Assembly: GCF_003589595.1 (NCBI RefSeq)
Contig: NW_020653774.1
Location: forward strand, 678,846-742,845
DNA: 64,000 nt
Origin: Hyposmocoma kahamanoa
Lineage: Eukaryota > Arthropoda > Insecta > Lepidoptera > Cosmopterigidae
Direction of reading: 5' to 3'
Positions 1-10,845 of the stretch are shown here, piece by piece (positions within the stretch are counted from its first letter, which is position 1; each line of letters begins with the position of its first letter). The position numbers and the translations under genes are program-made. The notes below the pieces were generated by a model that saw only the letters and a program-made list of their open reading frames with translations, did not search any database and was not told where the DNA came from.

Positions 1-1328
1 CTATATCTAGCCATTATGATTTTACTTTGGAAAATGAGCTATTTCTGTCGAAAAACAAATAAACATATTTTCCCTTGATAACAGCCGAAATATTGTTATT
101 GTTGTGAAATTATAAAACACTGTAATTAAAAACAGGCTTGCAGTGCTTTGGTTTGACACGATAGTGCAGTACTTTCGTATTTATATTAGCATAGCGGAAA
201 GGTACCTTGGTTATGGAGTGTGATTACGGAGTAAAAATAAACAAATCTGAATTTGAAACACTCTTGTCACAAAAAATCAATAAAGCACGTTCACTGTTTG
301 ATATATTTTTTTACACACCAAGGGACCGCTTCAATTCTATAATAAACAGCGCGTAGATAGAGTACACCGTGATTTTATGCGAATGTGTGCGCTCCTACCT
401 TTGTATGAAGTTGCCATACTTGTTTCGTTATACTACGGTACTACACAGAACATCAAGGTCGGACACAATTTTGAAAAGTTCACTTTCCAAACGGGTCGCA
501 TCGGGAATCGTCCCGCGACTTCGTGTGTCTGCCGCAACTAGTGTGTGTAGGTATCCCGCAACCAGAGTATCACTGACATCTTACAATTATGCATTTATAA
601 TTTGAAATGAAAATAACTGCTAGAAACGTAGAACTATATAGAAACAATACTAAGTATATTTTCTTTAAATGGGTTTTTTTCACTGGGGAAATAGGTAATA
701 AAGGTTCCAAAAAAGCAATCGAAATTGGCTAACTGTGGCTAACTGTAATAGTAACCAAGCGGCGTTAATATGAGTTAGTTACTGAAAAATAAACACAGAA
801 TATACCGACAAAATGAATCATATTTTTTTGGAAACAATCAAGAACTTGTTCATATCACAATTATGATGATGTATGTATTTCCTACGTTGTCACTAATAGT
901 ATTTCAATATGACAATTTAAGAGGCAACAAAATTTATGAAACATAAAGTCGCTTTTATATTTATAATAGGTGATTTACGAAAAAAATGGCTAAAGTTTTC
1001 GGTAACATATGAATTAAGTTGGTAGAGTAGTATTCAACAGTAGGATATTTCCGAACTTTCAGTATTTCATTAGGTTGTTTGCGTATTTTTATTTGCACAA
1101 AATATTCCGGTAGCTTAGTAAATAACGCGGTACTATTCGTAATTTCAATAATTAAATTTTTTATTTACTCTTCGGAGCATTTATTACCACCCTTTTCAAT
1201 AGTACAAACAGCCATCCAGTTTCTCTCAATACAAAACTGACAGCACTGGTCAACATTCCCATCAAGAGGCTTCTTGTAACAAATTATAAACAACTAACCA
1301 ATGTTGCCATATAATGGCAACATTGGAT
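1..1328. other. AT-rich stretch without recognisable gene
   Basis: I see no exon-like reading frame, tRNA or recognised repeat here. The only long open stretch, 369-605, has no recognisable similarity and sits in a slightly less AT-rich patch, so it is not called as a gene. Confidence 0.5.
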
Positions 1329-2290
1329 CGAGGGCGATCTACTGGGGATCTTCTTGTGTATGCCTGTGACATATGGAGCGAGGCTGTAGAAAAACAAGGC
1401 GAAGCTCTTGCAGTGTCTTTGGACATTTCTAACGTCTGACAGGGTCTGGCACGCAAGCCTTTTAAGTAAGCTTCCCTCTTATAGGCTTCCCACTGACCTT
1501 TGCAATTGAATCTCGGATTTCTTGAGCGAACGCTCGATTCGAGTGGTCTTAGAAGGCTACTCTTCCGTACATATGGCGATAGATAGAGATATGGAGTTCC
1601 TCAGGGTTCCGTACTGTCTGCAACTCTCTTTCTGCTGCATGTCAATGATATGTTAATTCCAGGTACCTTGGCGTATGCTAATGACAGCACAGTTGTAGAT
1701 AGGTACTTGACCAATGCAAGGGTCAGTGGAGAAAAAATCCAGTCTTGTCGAGAGACTATGGTTCGCCGTTTAGATTTGACACTCCAGGCAGTCGCCGATT
1801 GGGACAGTACCAATCTTGTCAAATTTAATGCTACCAAAACGCAGGCGTGTCTATACTCCACAAAACGGAGTACCTTTGAGCTGACTCCGATATTATACTG
1901 ACACGATTTTCGTGATATATACATACCGATAGCCGACTATCTCCAGCTACTTGAAATGGACCTGTCGTCCAATTTGAACTTCGGCAGATACATTCAATCC
2001 ATGGCCAAAAATGCAGAAAGGAAGTTTGGGATCTTTTCCAGGGTGTGGTGTTACTTTACACCGGGACAGTTGCTTCAGGTGTACCAAGCACAAGTCCGGT
2101 CGTAGATGGCTCTGCTACACATCAATTGTGCACTTTGGATTCAAATGACAACCATGCCAAGAGGCTTATAGATAACTCGGAACTAGTAGAGGCGAAGCTG
2201 CAGAGACTTGAACACCGCCGTAAAGTTGCCTGCTTATCGATATTTTACAGGATATATCACGGAGAGTGTGCGATGGATTCTGAGTAACTG
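1329..2290 (+). pseudogene. Decayed LINE reverse transcriptase (jockey-like), 3' half
   Basis: The + strand reads, with several frame breaks, as the second half of a non-LTR reverse transcriptase. In order it shows a GRSTGDLLVY block, SLDIS, the palm motif region, and a YADD-type box changed to YAND (LAYANDSTVV, about 1670-1705). A thumb region follows, then the C-terminal motif LEHRRKVACLSIFYRIYHGEC near 2205-2270. The segment that should read FDRVW is damaged by a deletion around 1430. The active-site change and frameshifts mean it cannot be functional. The C-terminal motif is shared with 39365-39478, which places both in one LINE lineage. Family assignment is from motif recognition only. 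Confidence 0.75.
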
Positions 2291-2337
2291 CTGAAATTCA
2301 GACTGGACGACAGATCCGTTCCAAGTAGGTGAAGACG

Positions 2338-2917
2338 GTCGGCTATCGGTATGGATATATCACGAAAAGTCAGAGCCAGGTGAAAGGGACCCCATTTAGT
2401 GGAGAAAAGACTTGCGTTTTCGTAGCATTAAAGTTGACCAATCGGAGACTGCCTTAAGTGTCAAATTCAAACGACTAACCATGGCCTCTCGACAAGACTG
2501 GATTTCTTTTCCATTGACCATTGCATTGCCCAAGTACCTTTCCACAACTGTGCTGTCATCAGCATAGCCAAAGGTACCTGGAATCAACATATCGTTTATA
2601 TGCAACAGAAAGAGTGTTGCAGATAGTACAGAACCCTGAGGAACTCGGCATCTTTCGCCCGATATTCGGAAGAGTAGTCTTCTAAGACCACTCGAATCGA
2701 ACGTTCACTCAAGAAATTCGAAATCCAGTCGCAAAGGTCAGTGGGAATCCCACAAGAGGGAAGCTTGCTTAAAAGGCTTGCGTGCCAGACCCTGTCAAAG
2801 GCCTTAGAAATGTCTAAAGACACTGCAATGGCTTCGCCACGCTCTTCTACAGTCTCGCTCCATAAGTGAGAGGCATACACAAGAAGATCCCCAGTAGATC
2901 GCCCTCTTCGGAATCCG
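2338..2917 (-). pseudogene. LINE reverse transcriptase fragment, inverted partner of 1329-1936
   Basis: On the minus strand this is a second copy of the same LINE reverse-transcriptase domain. It reads YGFRRGRSTGDLLVY, SLDISKAFDRVWHASLL and WISNFLSERSIRVVL, then after a frameshift MLIPGTFGYADDSTVV. It keeps the YADD catalytic box and the AFDRVW motif that the + copy has lost. It stops at 2338, exactly where the homologous + copy reaches its CCGATAGCCGAC (1936), so the two make an inverted repeat with about 400 bp between arms. It lacks the C-terminal part of the ORF and is a truncated, frameshifted relic. Confidence 0.75.
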
Positions 2918-2925
2918 TATATTCC

Positions 2926-3410
2926 GGGATTTTTCGTTGGGTGGCAGGACAGTCTTTCATGGCTTCCCCGCTACTTGGGCCCTCAACTGCCCACGGTCGG
3001 CCAGCGGTGCACTGTGCTTCGGATCCCGCTAGCCTCCAGAACCGAGTGCTCAGTGTGGCAGTACAAGCAGCTACTACTCGTCGTTGGAAGCAATGCAACT
3101 ATTCAAACCCAACCTCCTAATGGCAACTCCCGAGCACGAGCCGGAACACGCACAAACCATTTGGCGACTCGACTGCGTCGGGAGGGTGGGTACTAGTCAC
3201 GGCCGAAGCCTACCACCAGTAGTAGTTGCTCTTTAGCACCACTCAGGGGTCACTTGCAGGGTCTCGAGGGTAAACCTACGGAAGCGAGCAACATCAACCC
3301 CCAAAATTTAAATTATTTAGGTGTGCATGCTCCATCGTCGACCTCATCGTCACTTTCCATCAGGTGAGATGGAGGTCAAATGCGCAATTACACTTTATAA
3401 AAAAAAATAA
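2926..3410. repeat. GC-rich repeat-derived block
   Basis: Base composition jumps to near 55% GC between about 2940 and 3300. The last part (3323-3390) contains a motif, GGTGTGCATGCTCC then ATCAGGTGAGATGGAGGTC, whose reverse complement recurs at 21240-21310, so at least that piece is an interspersed repeat. Overlapping open frames exist on both strands but none is recognisable. Confidence 0.4.
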
Positions 3411-3489
3411 TAAAATAAAAAATAATATTGGTGTTTCAATAAAAAAATACTTCTTGCCTTGATAAAATGACCATAAAACCAAAAACTAT

Positions 3490-3570
3490 ATATAATACCA
3501 AGTGACAGGACGGACAAGTCGTGCCACACGCGCTTGTCTTCTAAAAATCTGTGGGGCTCAAGATCCTAAA
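3490..3570 (+). repeat. Family A repeat, 5' fragment
   Basis: It begins with the family start (ATAATACCAAGTGACAGGAC, then GACAAGTCGTGC) and decays after about 70 bp. Confidence 0.55.
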
Positions 3571-4426
3571 TCAAAAGACATTTGTAAAAACGGAAAGCAC
3601 ATTTAACAAAACGATAGAAAACGATGAATCTTTTAATGCTACGATAGCAAGGCAAAGGTTTCGTAATTTTTACGAATAATGGCATTTTATCCTTTTGCCC
3701 TCTCATTGGTCATTTTTGAGATTTAAATTTGTGTTCAAATTTATTAGGGTGAATAAAATGACATTAATTTGGGTGGTCAAGTCTCGCTAACCCTTCACGG
3801 GTTCCATGAAACGGGTTTCATGCATATTTTAGAACTGACGTCTCGTGCAGACGTGAACGGGGTGGATATTATGTCGAGAAATCACTCAATCTGCTGTTTT
3901 CTGTATCGAAGATTATAAAATACAAATGCTGGAAATTTGTGCAAACGATTCTAATGACAATTTTCTCACGTTACACGACGTTTAAAGGCTTAACTGTCGA
4001 CGTGACAAATGATATTTTGTAGAGTTGCAACGAACACTTTTCGGCATCAGGCCAAATACCGAATATTCGACCAGAAGCGTGGCCGAATAACCAATTATTT
4101 GCCCTGTGAGGCTTAATGCACGTACGAAATGTTATAGTAAATAATAAAATACAATGACATAATAAAGTAATATAATTTTCAAGTTTACAATTTAAATTCT
4201 TGACTTCGAAATGAAGAAAGTAATTGTTAATTTCACTTCAGATTGATTAATTTAAAAAATATACCTTTATATTTTGGTTTGTAAGTAATATAATTACATA
4301 ATAAGTAAGTACTTGGTTCATTTTGTTAGGGTCCATTTAGTCATGACTAAGCTACGTAACAGTTAACGTAAAATAATATTGTTACATTCTATTTCTTTAA
4401 GATTCGTTTTTAAGTAGAGTAGGAGG
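3571..4426. other. AT-rich intergenic stretch
   Basis: No coding frame, RNA gene or recognised repeat is visible in this interval. Confidence 0.5.
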
Positions 4427-4520
4427 CAAACGGACAGATGAGCTACTTGATGGGAGGTACTCTGCCTACGCATCGCCAGCCTTTGAGAGCCCTGCAAAAC
4501 ACTTTTTGAAGAACCTCTCT
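4427..4520 (+). repeat. Interspersed repeat fragment with AGGAGGCAAACGGACAGATG
   Basis: The stretch resembles a common lepidopteran repeat beginning with a 'gcaaacgggcaggaggctcacctgatg'-like phrase, a similarity taken from memory. Only this one copy is seen in the window, so support is limited. Confidence 0.35.
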
Positions 4521-4639
4521 AAATATTATGAATACCAATAATCCACTAATTAACTAACCAATAATGAACACCCAGCAATTGATACTTACCAGTAAAATAG
4601 TGTTACTATGATAGAAAATTTTGTCCTAAATACTATATT

Positions 4640-4905
4640 TAGTAGACCTCAAAAGTTCGTGGAATTACATCTATTTGCCAATTTTTATTGATATCGGTTA
4701 CCGGAAAGTGCGCGAAAACGGATTCATCCCTGAGTTTGCCACCCTTAGAGGTGCATATGTTTTTCATACTTAAATGGGACCAATACTGAGGAACCCTCTT
4801 TCCAACAAAAAAATAAAATCAAAATCGGTTCACAAATGACCACAAACGCACAAAACACAATCGAATTGAGAACCTCCTCCTTTTTGAAGTCGGTTAAAAA
4901 GATGT
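4640..4905 (+). repeat. Family C repeat, near-complete copy
   Basis: This is the most complete + copy of a roughly 270 bp family. It starts near GACCTCAAAAGTTCGTGGAA, passes GAGTTTGCCACCCTTAGAG and AAATGGGACCAATACTGAGG, and ends with TCGAATTGAGAACCTCCTCC and TTTTTGAAGTCGGTTAAAAA. Other copies or pieces are at 8822-9006 plus 9395-9440, 21190-21240, 21545-21710, 24680-24955, 27840-27885, 48745-48790 and 62055-62300. No coding capacity is seen. Confidence 0.7.
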
Positions 4906-5544
4906 CGAACCGTGATGTTTGTCAGTCACTAGTGCCACCAGCTTATATAAATATATACCATTGACAGAACGAGATTGGCCCGAGTCACGGCTCAGACCGT
5001 GAAGCGTTAATCCGAAAACAAGTTGCTCCGAAGAATTTGCTTAATACTCTGTTCGTCAGGAGAGGAAGATGGGATTTCGTTCAAATGCCGCATACAAATG
5101 AAACGCCTTAATCTTATTCCTTAAGGTATATCTCTAGCAAATGTATTCGAAATCTATATCTAATATCTATATCTAATCTAAATAAATTATATAAAAGAAG
5201 ATAAACGGTACATAGACAACTTAAAACTAATGTGGGCAATAGTGGCCTAATCACTAAGAGTGACCTCTTCTAGACAACCTCTGGGGTAGAGAAAAACTAA
5301 ACTGAGTAGGAAACAGTGCGCCAATGGTAAAGCTTTTTACATATTTTTTACTGATTTTTTCTTTTGTGTTTTTAGAGCATCACCATCCTATTTAAGAGCC
5401 AGGCTCTTGTCGCTGTAGTAACTCCATTCTCCAAATCGCGTACATTTGTTTCTTTTTGTTAAAAAAAAGAACAAACATACGCGATTTCAAATCAGAAATC
5501 GACAACTTGAGATTTCAATATTAGACATTTTACTTAAAACAGCC

Positions 5545-5650
5545 TTCATGGCCGAACGGTTACCAAGTTGGATTGCCACGCAGAGCCTACATTACATTAT
5601 TTATCTCGTGAGTTTGGGTGTAATTTGTGGTTGTCTAGGAGTACATAATT
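5545..5650 (+). repeat. Family B tRNA-like SINE, internally deleted
   Basis: It carries the A-box-like ATGGCCGAACGGTTACC at 5548-5566, loses the B-box part, and continues with the family tail TCGTGAGTTTGGGTGTAATT. It is cut off before the usual end. Confidence 0.65.
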
Positions 5651-6562
5651 TCCTTATCGAAAAGAAAAGAAAGAGGCAATGGATCATTCGAATTACGCAG
5701 AAGAATCTGGACACCAAGTCCATCTTCTAGGTTATGCAGTGACCACTTCAAACCTGATGAGTTTAAGGTCAAAAGATGATTTATTGGTTTGTTCTCTGGA
5801 GGACAAAGTTTCACACCTCAAATTACCTATAACATTAACGACAAGCGATATTGCCGGCATGTAAGATTAGCTTTGCCTGTGGCCTCTCATAATAATATTG
5901 TTTCAGAGTCTATGTAGTTTATATCAAAACTAAAGATACACAAACAGTCCACATTATACCTAACATCATTTACATAACGTTCAAGTTTATAACAGTACGT
6001 ATATGTATACATAACACAATGATAACATTATTATGTTAAAAATCCAAAATTCAGCCGGATCAAAAATTCAATTATAAAAAAATAATTGAATATTATGGTA
6101 ATAAGACATCGTGGATGTTTTTTTATCCAAAACATTAGACTGTCTGGGAAACCCCAGGGCAGCTACCTTGCCCAACGCATTAGCATAGGAATACAAAGGG
6201 GAACCGCTGCCAGCATCTTGTGCACCTTGCCGCGGGATCCTAATTTTATTTATATAGGTAATTTAAAAATCCCAGATTTACTTTATAGTATTTAAGCTTT
6301 TATTGTACCTTACCTGTATATTATCAAAATAAAAATAACTCCTATAGTGTTATTATGATATTATATGGTGTGTAAAATTAGCATTTTTACTTAACTTATT
6401 TAGTACCTATAATGAATATTATTATACTATTGCTCGCATCCTTCGACGTGTTTTCATTACCCTTGGAGTTTTCTTTAGAAGAAAATTACGATGAATTTGG
6501 TTATTCTAATTCAAATTAAATGAACTGAATAGAGATATAACAACATTGTTACCTTATATGCG
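5651..6562. other. AT-rich stretch without recognised gene
   Basis: Short open frames exist (5679-5864 and 6086-6295), but I recognise none and they show no splice-site support or codon pattern that would set them apart from noise. Confidence 0.45.
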
Positions 6563-7322
6563 TTGTCAAAGTCAAAGTGGATTTGATTATTTATTCCATA
6601 GGTAAAATAAATTTACACTTGAAAACGTCACATTGAAGCTACTGCTCGTTCACTACGCTGACCTCCCTGAGAAGAACGAGCAAGAAACTTTAGGGATTGC
6701 TCTTTTCCAATAAACTTAAATGCTATGGAATACACTTTGAATCAAATCTGTGTGGATTCTGGAGCCATGTCGTCTTTCCATACATCTTTATCTAACACGT
6801 AGTCTTCAATTTTGTAATATGATTTTTTGATCAAAATATTTTTAATGTAGTTTTTAAACTTAGGAAATGATAAACTTAATATATGCTCCGGCATCTTATT
6901 GTAAAAACGTATACAGTTCCCAATAAAAAAGTTGTTTACCTTGGTTAAACGTAATCGTGGTACCATGAGTTTGGACTTAGCTCTAAGGTTAATATTATGG
7001 ATATCTTCTTTCTTATTGAAATTATGTATATTTTTACGGGCATATAAAATATTTGAGTAAATGTACTGTGATGCCACAGTCATGATACCAGTCTCCTTAA
7101 ACTTTTCTTTGAGAGAAACCTGAGAGCCTAGACGGTACACAGAGCGAATCGCTCGTTTTTGCAATACAAATATGGTTTGAATATCTGCCGCATTACCCCA
7201 CATGAGAATCCCGTAGGACATTATACTACGGAAGTAACTAACGTAAACTAGTCTAGCAGTACTAACATCAGTAAACTCACGTATTCTGCGGACTGCGTAT
7301 GCAGCGGAGCTTAATCTTGTGG
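6563..7322 (-). pseudogene. 5'-truncated LINE: reverse transcriptase C-terminus plus 3' UTR
   Basis: Reading leftward from 7322, the minus strand encodes the C-terminal region of a CR1/jockey-type LINE polymerase. It shows SSAAYAVRRIREFTDVSTAR, then YFRSIMSYGILMWGNAADIQ and IFVLQKRAIRSVYRLG, ending near MAPESTQI at about 6742. A 3' UTR follows with a GC-rich hairpin (about 6645-6705) and the tandem tail GACTTTGAC at 6563-6575. About 190 codons are open without interruption, so insertion is relatively recent. The apparent ORF upstream of 7322 is an accident of reading into the neighbouring element. Sister copies lie at 17595-17990 and 36530-37235. Confidence 0.8.
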
Positions 7323-7660
7323 TATGAAAGATGATGTAGTGACAAAGATAGAGAAAGGGACGCTTCGAGGGTTTGGTCATGTAGAAAGCATGAATGTTGG
7401 TCGGTTGACGGCACACATTCATAGAGCGAATGTGGATGGAAGCGTGGGGAAAGCTAGGTCTCGACGAACATATCTCAATCAGATTGAGGATGTCTTTAAA
7501 AACGTCCATGCTAAAAGTACCACGAATAAATGGGCACGTATAAAGAGATTGATGGGAGCGGAGGAGGAGAAAGTTTGTCAGGAGCGTAGCAAGTGGAGTT
7601 TCATAGTCTCTGCCTACCCCGGCGGGAGACAGGCGCGATGATACATATGTATGTATGTTA
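7323..7660 (+). pseudogene. RTE-like LINE 3' fragment, abutting the previous LINE
   Basis: The + strand frame starting at 7324 reads KIEKGTLRGFGHVESMNVGR, then RSRRTYLNQIEDVFKN and KRLMGAEEEKVCQERSKW, and ends in AYPGGRQAR near 7638. This is the endpiece typical of insect RTE-like polymerases (GHVERM, RPRRTYLDQIEDVLK and DRSKW-type motifs). A TATGTATGTATG tail follows. The 5' truncation point at 7323 coincides with the truncated 5' end of the oppositely oriented LINE. A decayed relative is at 41750-42110 on the minus strand. Confidence 0.7.
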
Positions 7661-8124
7661 CCTTACATTCAATAGTACACACCAATTTCTGAACATGTCA
7701 CATTTTTTCAACGCAAGAGTAATTTGTTAATGGTGCAAATTCATATGGCCATAAAATATTTGCGTTTTTGATATATTTGGCGGACAATCACCATGTGTAG
7801 ACGTGTGACAAAGAATTTGCCTTGTTTGACAAATACAGCAAACACCAAACTCACGTTACCGCGCGCTGGTTGGTTTGTCGATGCTCATCAAAAGAGCCAA
7901 ATAGGCAAATACGTACGCAAGTAAACCGTCCACACTATAATCATATTAATTTTTTAAACTCCTTATTTGACTCCATGTGTAGACGGTCATACTTGTCAGT
8001 GTTGAGGTTTGAGATATTTATTCTCATAACAATTTACAATTCACTTAAATGTGATAGTGCGTATTATATAATGTTAAACATGAAATAAAAAAAAGAAACT
8101 TGACACAATATTTTGGAGTCATAA
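7661..8124. other. AT-rich spacer
   Basis: Contains an 88-codon open frame (7822-8088) with no recognised similarity. Nothing else is seen. Confidence 0.4.
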
Positions 8125-8217
8125 AATTTATCGAGTTCTTAGGTTTTCGCGATTGTTACACATACGAAATGAAACTATTTTTCCGGATTTAAATCGCGTA
8201 TATTTGTTTTTTCAAAC
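8125..8217 (+). repeat. Family D terminal repeat (Penelope-like element)
   Basis: The unit runs from TCGAGTTCTTAGGTTTTCGC through GAAATGAAACTATTTTTCCG to AAATCGCGTATATTTGTTTT. An inverted copy sits at 8640-8715. The two bracket a Penelope-type ORF end, which suggests these are the terminal repeats of a Penelope-like element. Confidence 0.6.
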
Positions 8218-8231
8218 AAAAGAAGTCCGTT

Positions 8232-8372
8232 ATCTACCCAGGATGCTGCGAGAGGCCATTGAAATTAAAAAAACATCCTAATTTCAACAGGGAAGATGGT
8301 TTCTCCGTACCACTAGTTTGGGATCCAGTATTTCCTCTAATGAAAAATCCCAAACAGACATAAGACTGCAGT
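8232..8372 (+). pseudogene. Penelope-like element, extreme C-terminus of polymerase ORF
   Basis: The frame reads MLREAIEIKK, then after a one-base frameshift in a run of seven A (about 8257-8263) HPNFNREDGFSVPLVWDPVF and on to the stop at 8370-8372. A basic REAIEI-K-NFNRDDG block closes the GIY-YIG part of many Penelope-like polymerases, and the same block appears at 57621-57830 (minus). Only the last 45 or so residues survive and the frame is broken, so this is a dead fragment. Recognition is from the motif; there is no catalytic residue in this piece. Confidence 0.65.
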
Positions 8373-8599
8373 ACTAATTAATGTGTTTTAGTTTATTCTA
8401 ATTTCTATTATTTATTTATAATAAATTGAACTTAATAAAAATTCGTTCCATAAAATAATTTGTAAAACTTAATATAGCGTAAATTGGAATGTTTTCTTTG
8501 TAAAATTAAAAATAAGGTATTTAATTAATAACTATTGTAACTATAGTGGAAAAAATAGGGTGGTTTTCATCAATATTAGACATAACTGGTTGAAGACTG

Positions 8600-8720
8600 T
8601 ACCACCTCAGTCAACCGTGACCATGGGACCTGTAAAGGGCCCGAAACGTCGGTTTGTTTGAAAAAAACAAATATACGCGATTTAAATCCGGAAAAATAGT
8701 TTCATTTCCTATGTCATAAA
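8600..8720 (-). repeat. Family D terminal repeat, inverted
   Basis: It contains CAACCGTGACCATGGGACC, GGGCCCGAAACGTCGG and ATACGCGATTTAAATCCGG, ending AATAGTTTCATTTCC. The last 75 bp are nearly the exact reverse complement of 8163-8217. Confidence 0.65.
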
Positions 8721-8821
8721 ATTTACCAACCTATAATTATATTACATACTTATATTTTGCTTACACTTAATATAATTATATAAAATCTATAATTATATAT
8801 ATTAACTGTAATCAAAATTAT

Positions 8822-9006
8822 CTCAGTACAAAGTACTAAAAAAACCGACCTCAAAAGTCATTCATCCCTTAGTTTGCCACCCTTAGAGTAGGATTATTTT
8901 CTTCAAATTTAAATGGGACCACTAGTGACGTATCCTCTTTTCAACAAAAAAGATCGGTTCACAAATGCCGCCGGAGTTATTGCGTAACATACAGAAAAAA
9001 AATACA
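8822..9006 (+). repeat. Family C repeat, left part interrupted by insertion
   Basis: It shows GTACTAAAAAAACCGACCTC, then TAGTTTGCCACCCTTAGAG, and reaches ACATACAGAAAAAAAATACA, where the sequence switches to a Penelope-like fragment. The missing right end resumes at 9395 with CATACAGTCGAATTG. Confidence 0.65.
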
Positions 9007-9394
9007 TTTGCCATTTGTCAGAAAAGATTTAAAAAAATTTTAAATCAAATAACATAAATGTTGCTATTAAGACAAATAACACTTTGCGCTCTAGACTTTG
9101 CAATGGCAAGGAAAGAGTGGAAAGTGGTAAGAAGTCAATCAAACAGTGTATATATAGGTCAAACAGGGCGTAACTTTATAACTAGATATAAAAAGCATGT
9201 TTCTTCGTCTAGGCATAAGCACCCAGACAGGTCCAATTTCGCTAAACATTTATTAGAAACAAATCATATTTTACCATATTCCCATTCCTATGAAATCTTA
9301 CATTTCTTGCGAAAAAGGACTACGTTTGGGTGTTTTAGAACAGATGGAAGTAATTAGGTACAACAACAGGGGTTGTATAATAAATGAACAACTG
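9007..9394 (+). pseudogene. Penelope-like GIY-YIG endonuclease fragment
   Basis: From about 9140 the frame reads NSVYIGQTGRNFITRYKKH, followed by HPDRSNFAKHLLETNH. VYIGQTGR...RYK.H..S and the trailing SNFAKHLLE.NH match the GIY-YIG nuclease module found at the C-terminus of Penelope-like retroelements, where it nicks DNA for insertion. After HSYEILH the frame must shift by one base near 9300 to continue EKGLRLGVLEQMEVIRYNN and INEQL. With no polymerase domain and a frameshift it is non-functional. It sits inside a family C repeat, whose two halves flank it, so it inserted later than that repeat. Confidence 0.7.
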
Positions 9395-9440
9395 AAAAAA
9401 CATACAGTCGAATTGAAAAACTCCTTTTTTGAAGTCGGTA
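9395..9440 (+). repeat. Family C repeat, right end of interrupted copy
   Basis: CATACAGTCGAATTGAAAAA followed by TTTTTTGAAGTCGGTAAAAA matches the 3' end of family C and completes the copy begun at 8822. Confidence 0.65.
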
Positions 9441-9475
9441 AAAAAACCTCGTATTCTCAAAATTCAGCACTGTAG

Positions 9476-10200
9476 CGACATCTCTTTGAAATCGTTTAAA
9501 CTAATTTATCTGCTTTATCCATGTTTTATCCACCGATAGAGTATAATGCTAAACTCTTTATTAATTCCCTCTCCCCCCGCTGTTCCTCTTGCCCTCCTGA
9601 CCATGCGTGATTTAGATACGAAACTATAATTTAATTTGAAATGAAAAAACTTATTTCGCTATTCCAACAATAGAACTGTTTTTGGGCGAATTTTATTTCA
9701 TATCATTGGAGGCCATATTCGCATGTGAATATTGATTGTCACGAACACAATCGCACACGCGAGGTGAAAATTGAAAGAAATATAATACGATTCCCCTGGG
9801 AGCAAATATTGTATCGACACAATGGGTAACGACCGGCTGCAATTGGGTAAAACTACGGATAAGCGATTCTGCGAGAGATATTACAAAAATACTGCCAATT
9901 GGAGAACGTGTTTCGTAGCAGTGGGTTTTGGTGATTCATTTAACTAGCAGAAACTAACTTACAACAAATAACATTAACACGAGGAATAAAAATAAACTAG
10001 CTGTTCTTGGCAATAGTTTTCACAAAGTAACAAATTCATTCAAGAGACAATACACTTCTATAATAAGACTCCGGTTGATATTCAAAATTTGCCATTCGCG
10101 AAGTTTAAAACTTTAGTGAAACAAAAATGTTATACTAAAGGTATATTGCTTTTGTGTACTTGGATGACAATCATGCATAATATTTGAAATAAATTACGAA
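9476..10200. other. AT-rich spacer
   Basis: No exon, RNA gene or recognised repeat seen. Confidence 0.45.
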
Positions 10201-10204
10201 ATAA

Positions 10205-10320
10205 AAACGGGCGCAGTGGCAGTGCACCTGAGACCTTTGCGATTAAAGCTCTGAGTGGCACTACGACTATTGTGGATAGGCATGTCGCTTACCACTACGC
10301 ACACGACTTGTATTATCCCT
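10205..10320 (-). repeat. Family A repeat, partial
   Basis: Reverse-oriented copy with CTCTGAGTGGCACTACGAC and GGCATGTCGCTTACCACTAC, lacking both ends. Confidence 0.65.
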
Positions 10321-10845
10321 TGAATTATCCGGGCCGCTCCAAAGCTGGCCGCATTTAAGAAAAAGGAACCAAAGCACTGTTTGTAATTCACAGAGAGATA
10401 TCAACAATATTTTTACCACCTATGAAAATCAACTACTAAGTATAAACTTCTCCGAATGTTGACCAAATGCGCTTTGAAGGCGAAGTTGGTTAGCGTAGTA
10501 AGTTAACAAACAATTGCCACCTGCCCGTCGCGTCGGCTGGACTTAACGCTACGACGCTAGGATCAACACATCAATCAATCCTAAATCTATAAACGATCAA
10601 CAATGCACGAGCTAACCAGACGTCTCACGTCAGTCGAATGAGAGTGGCAGTTTGTCTGTGAGCTAATTGGGCGTCGCAAACGCGCTATGCCATTCTTGCG
10701 CAGGCGGCGGCATGCGGATGCGGCACGCGTGCTACGCATTACAGAGAGGTGATTCGGAGACGTTTGATGCATGTTTTAGTCGTATTATAGCCAACATTCA
10801 AATGCAACCTAAAAATAAGTAATACTATACACTTACATTTTATTT

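Noticed and set aside
369..605. 78-codon + open frame near the left edge
   Set aside because: No recognisable sequence, no splice support, and Ser/Arg/Thr-rich composition as expected by chance.
2866..3196. Overlapping open frames on both strands in the GC-rich block
   Set aside because: Open frames on both strands are expected from high GC, and neither reads as a known domain. The end of the block is repeat-derived.
7323..7509. N-terminal part of a 255-codon minus ORF (starting MDVFKDIL)
   Set aside because: It is the antisense of the + RTE-like LINE fragment. The true LINE reading on the minus strand begins only at about 7322.
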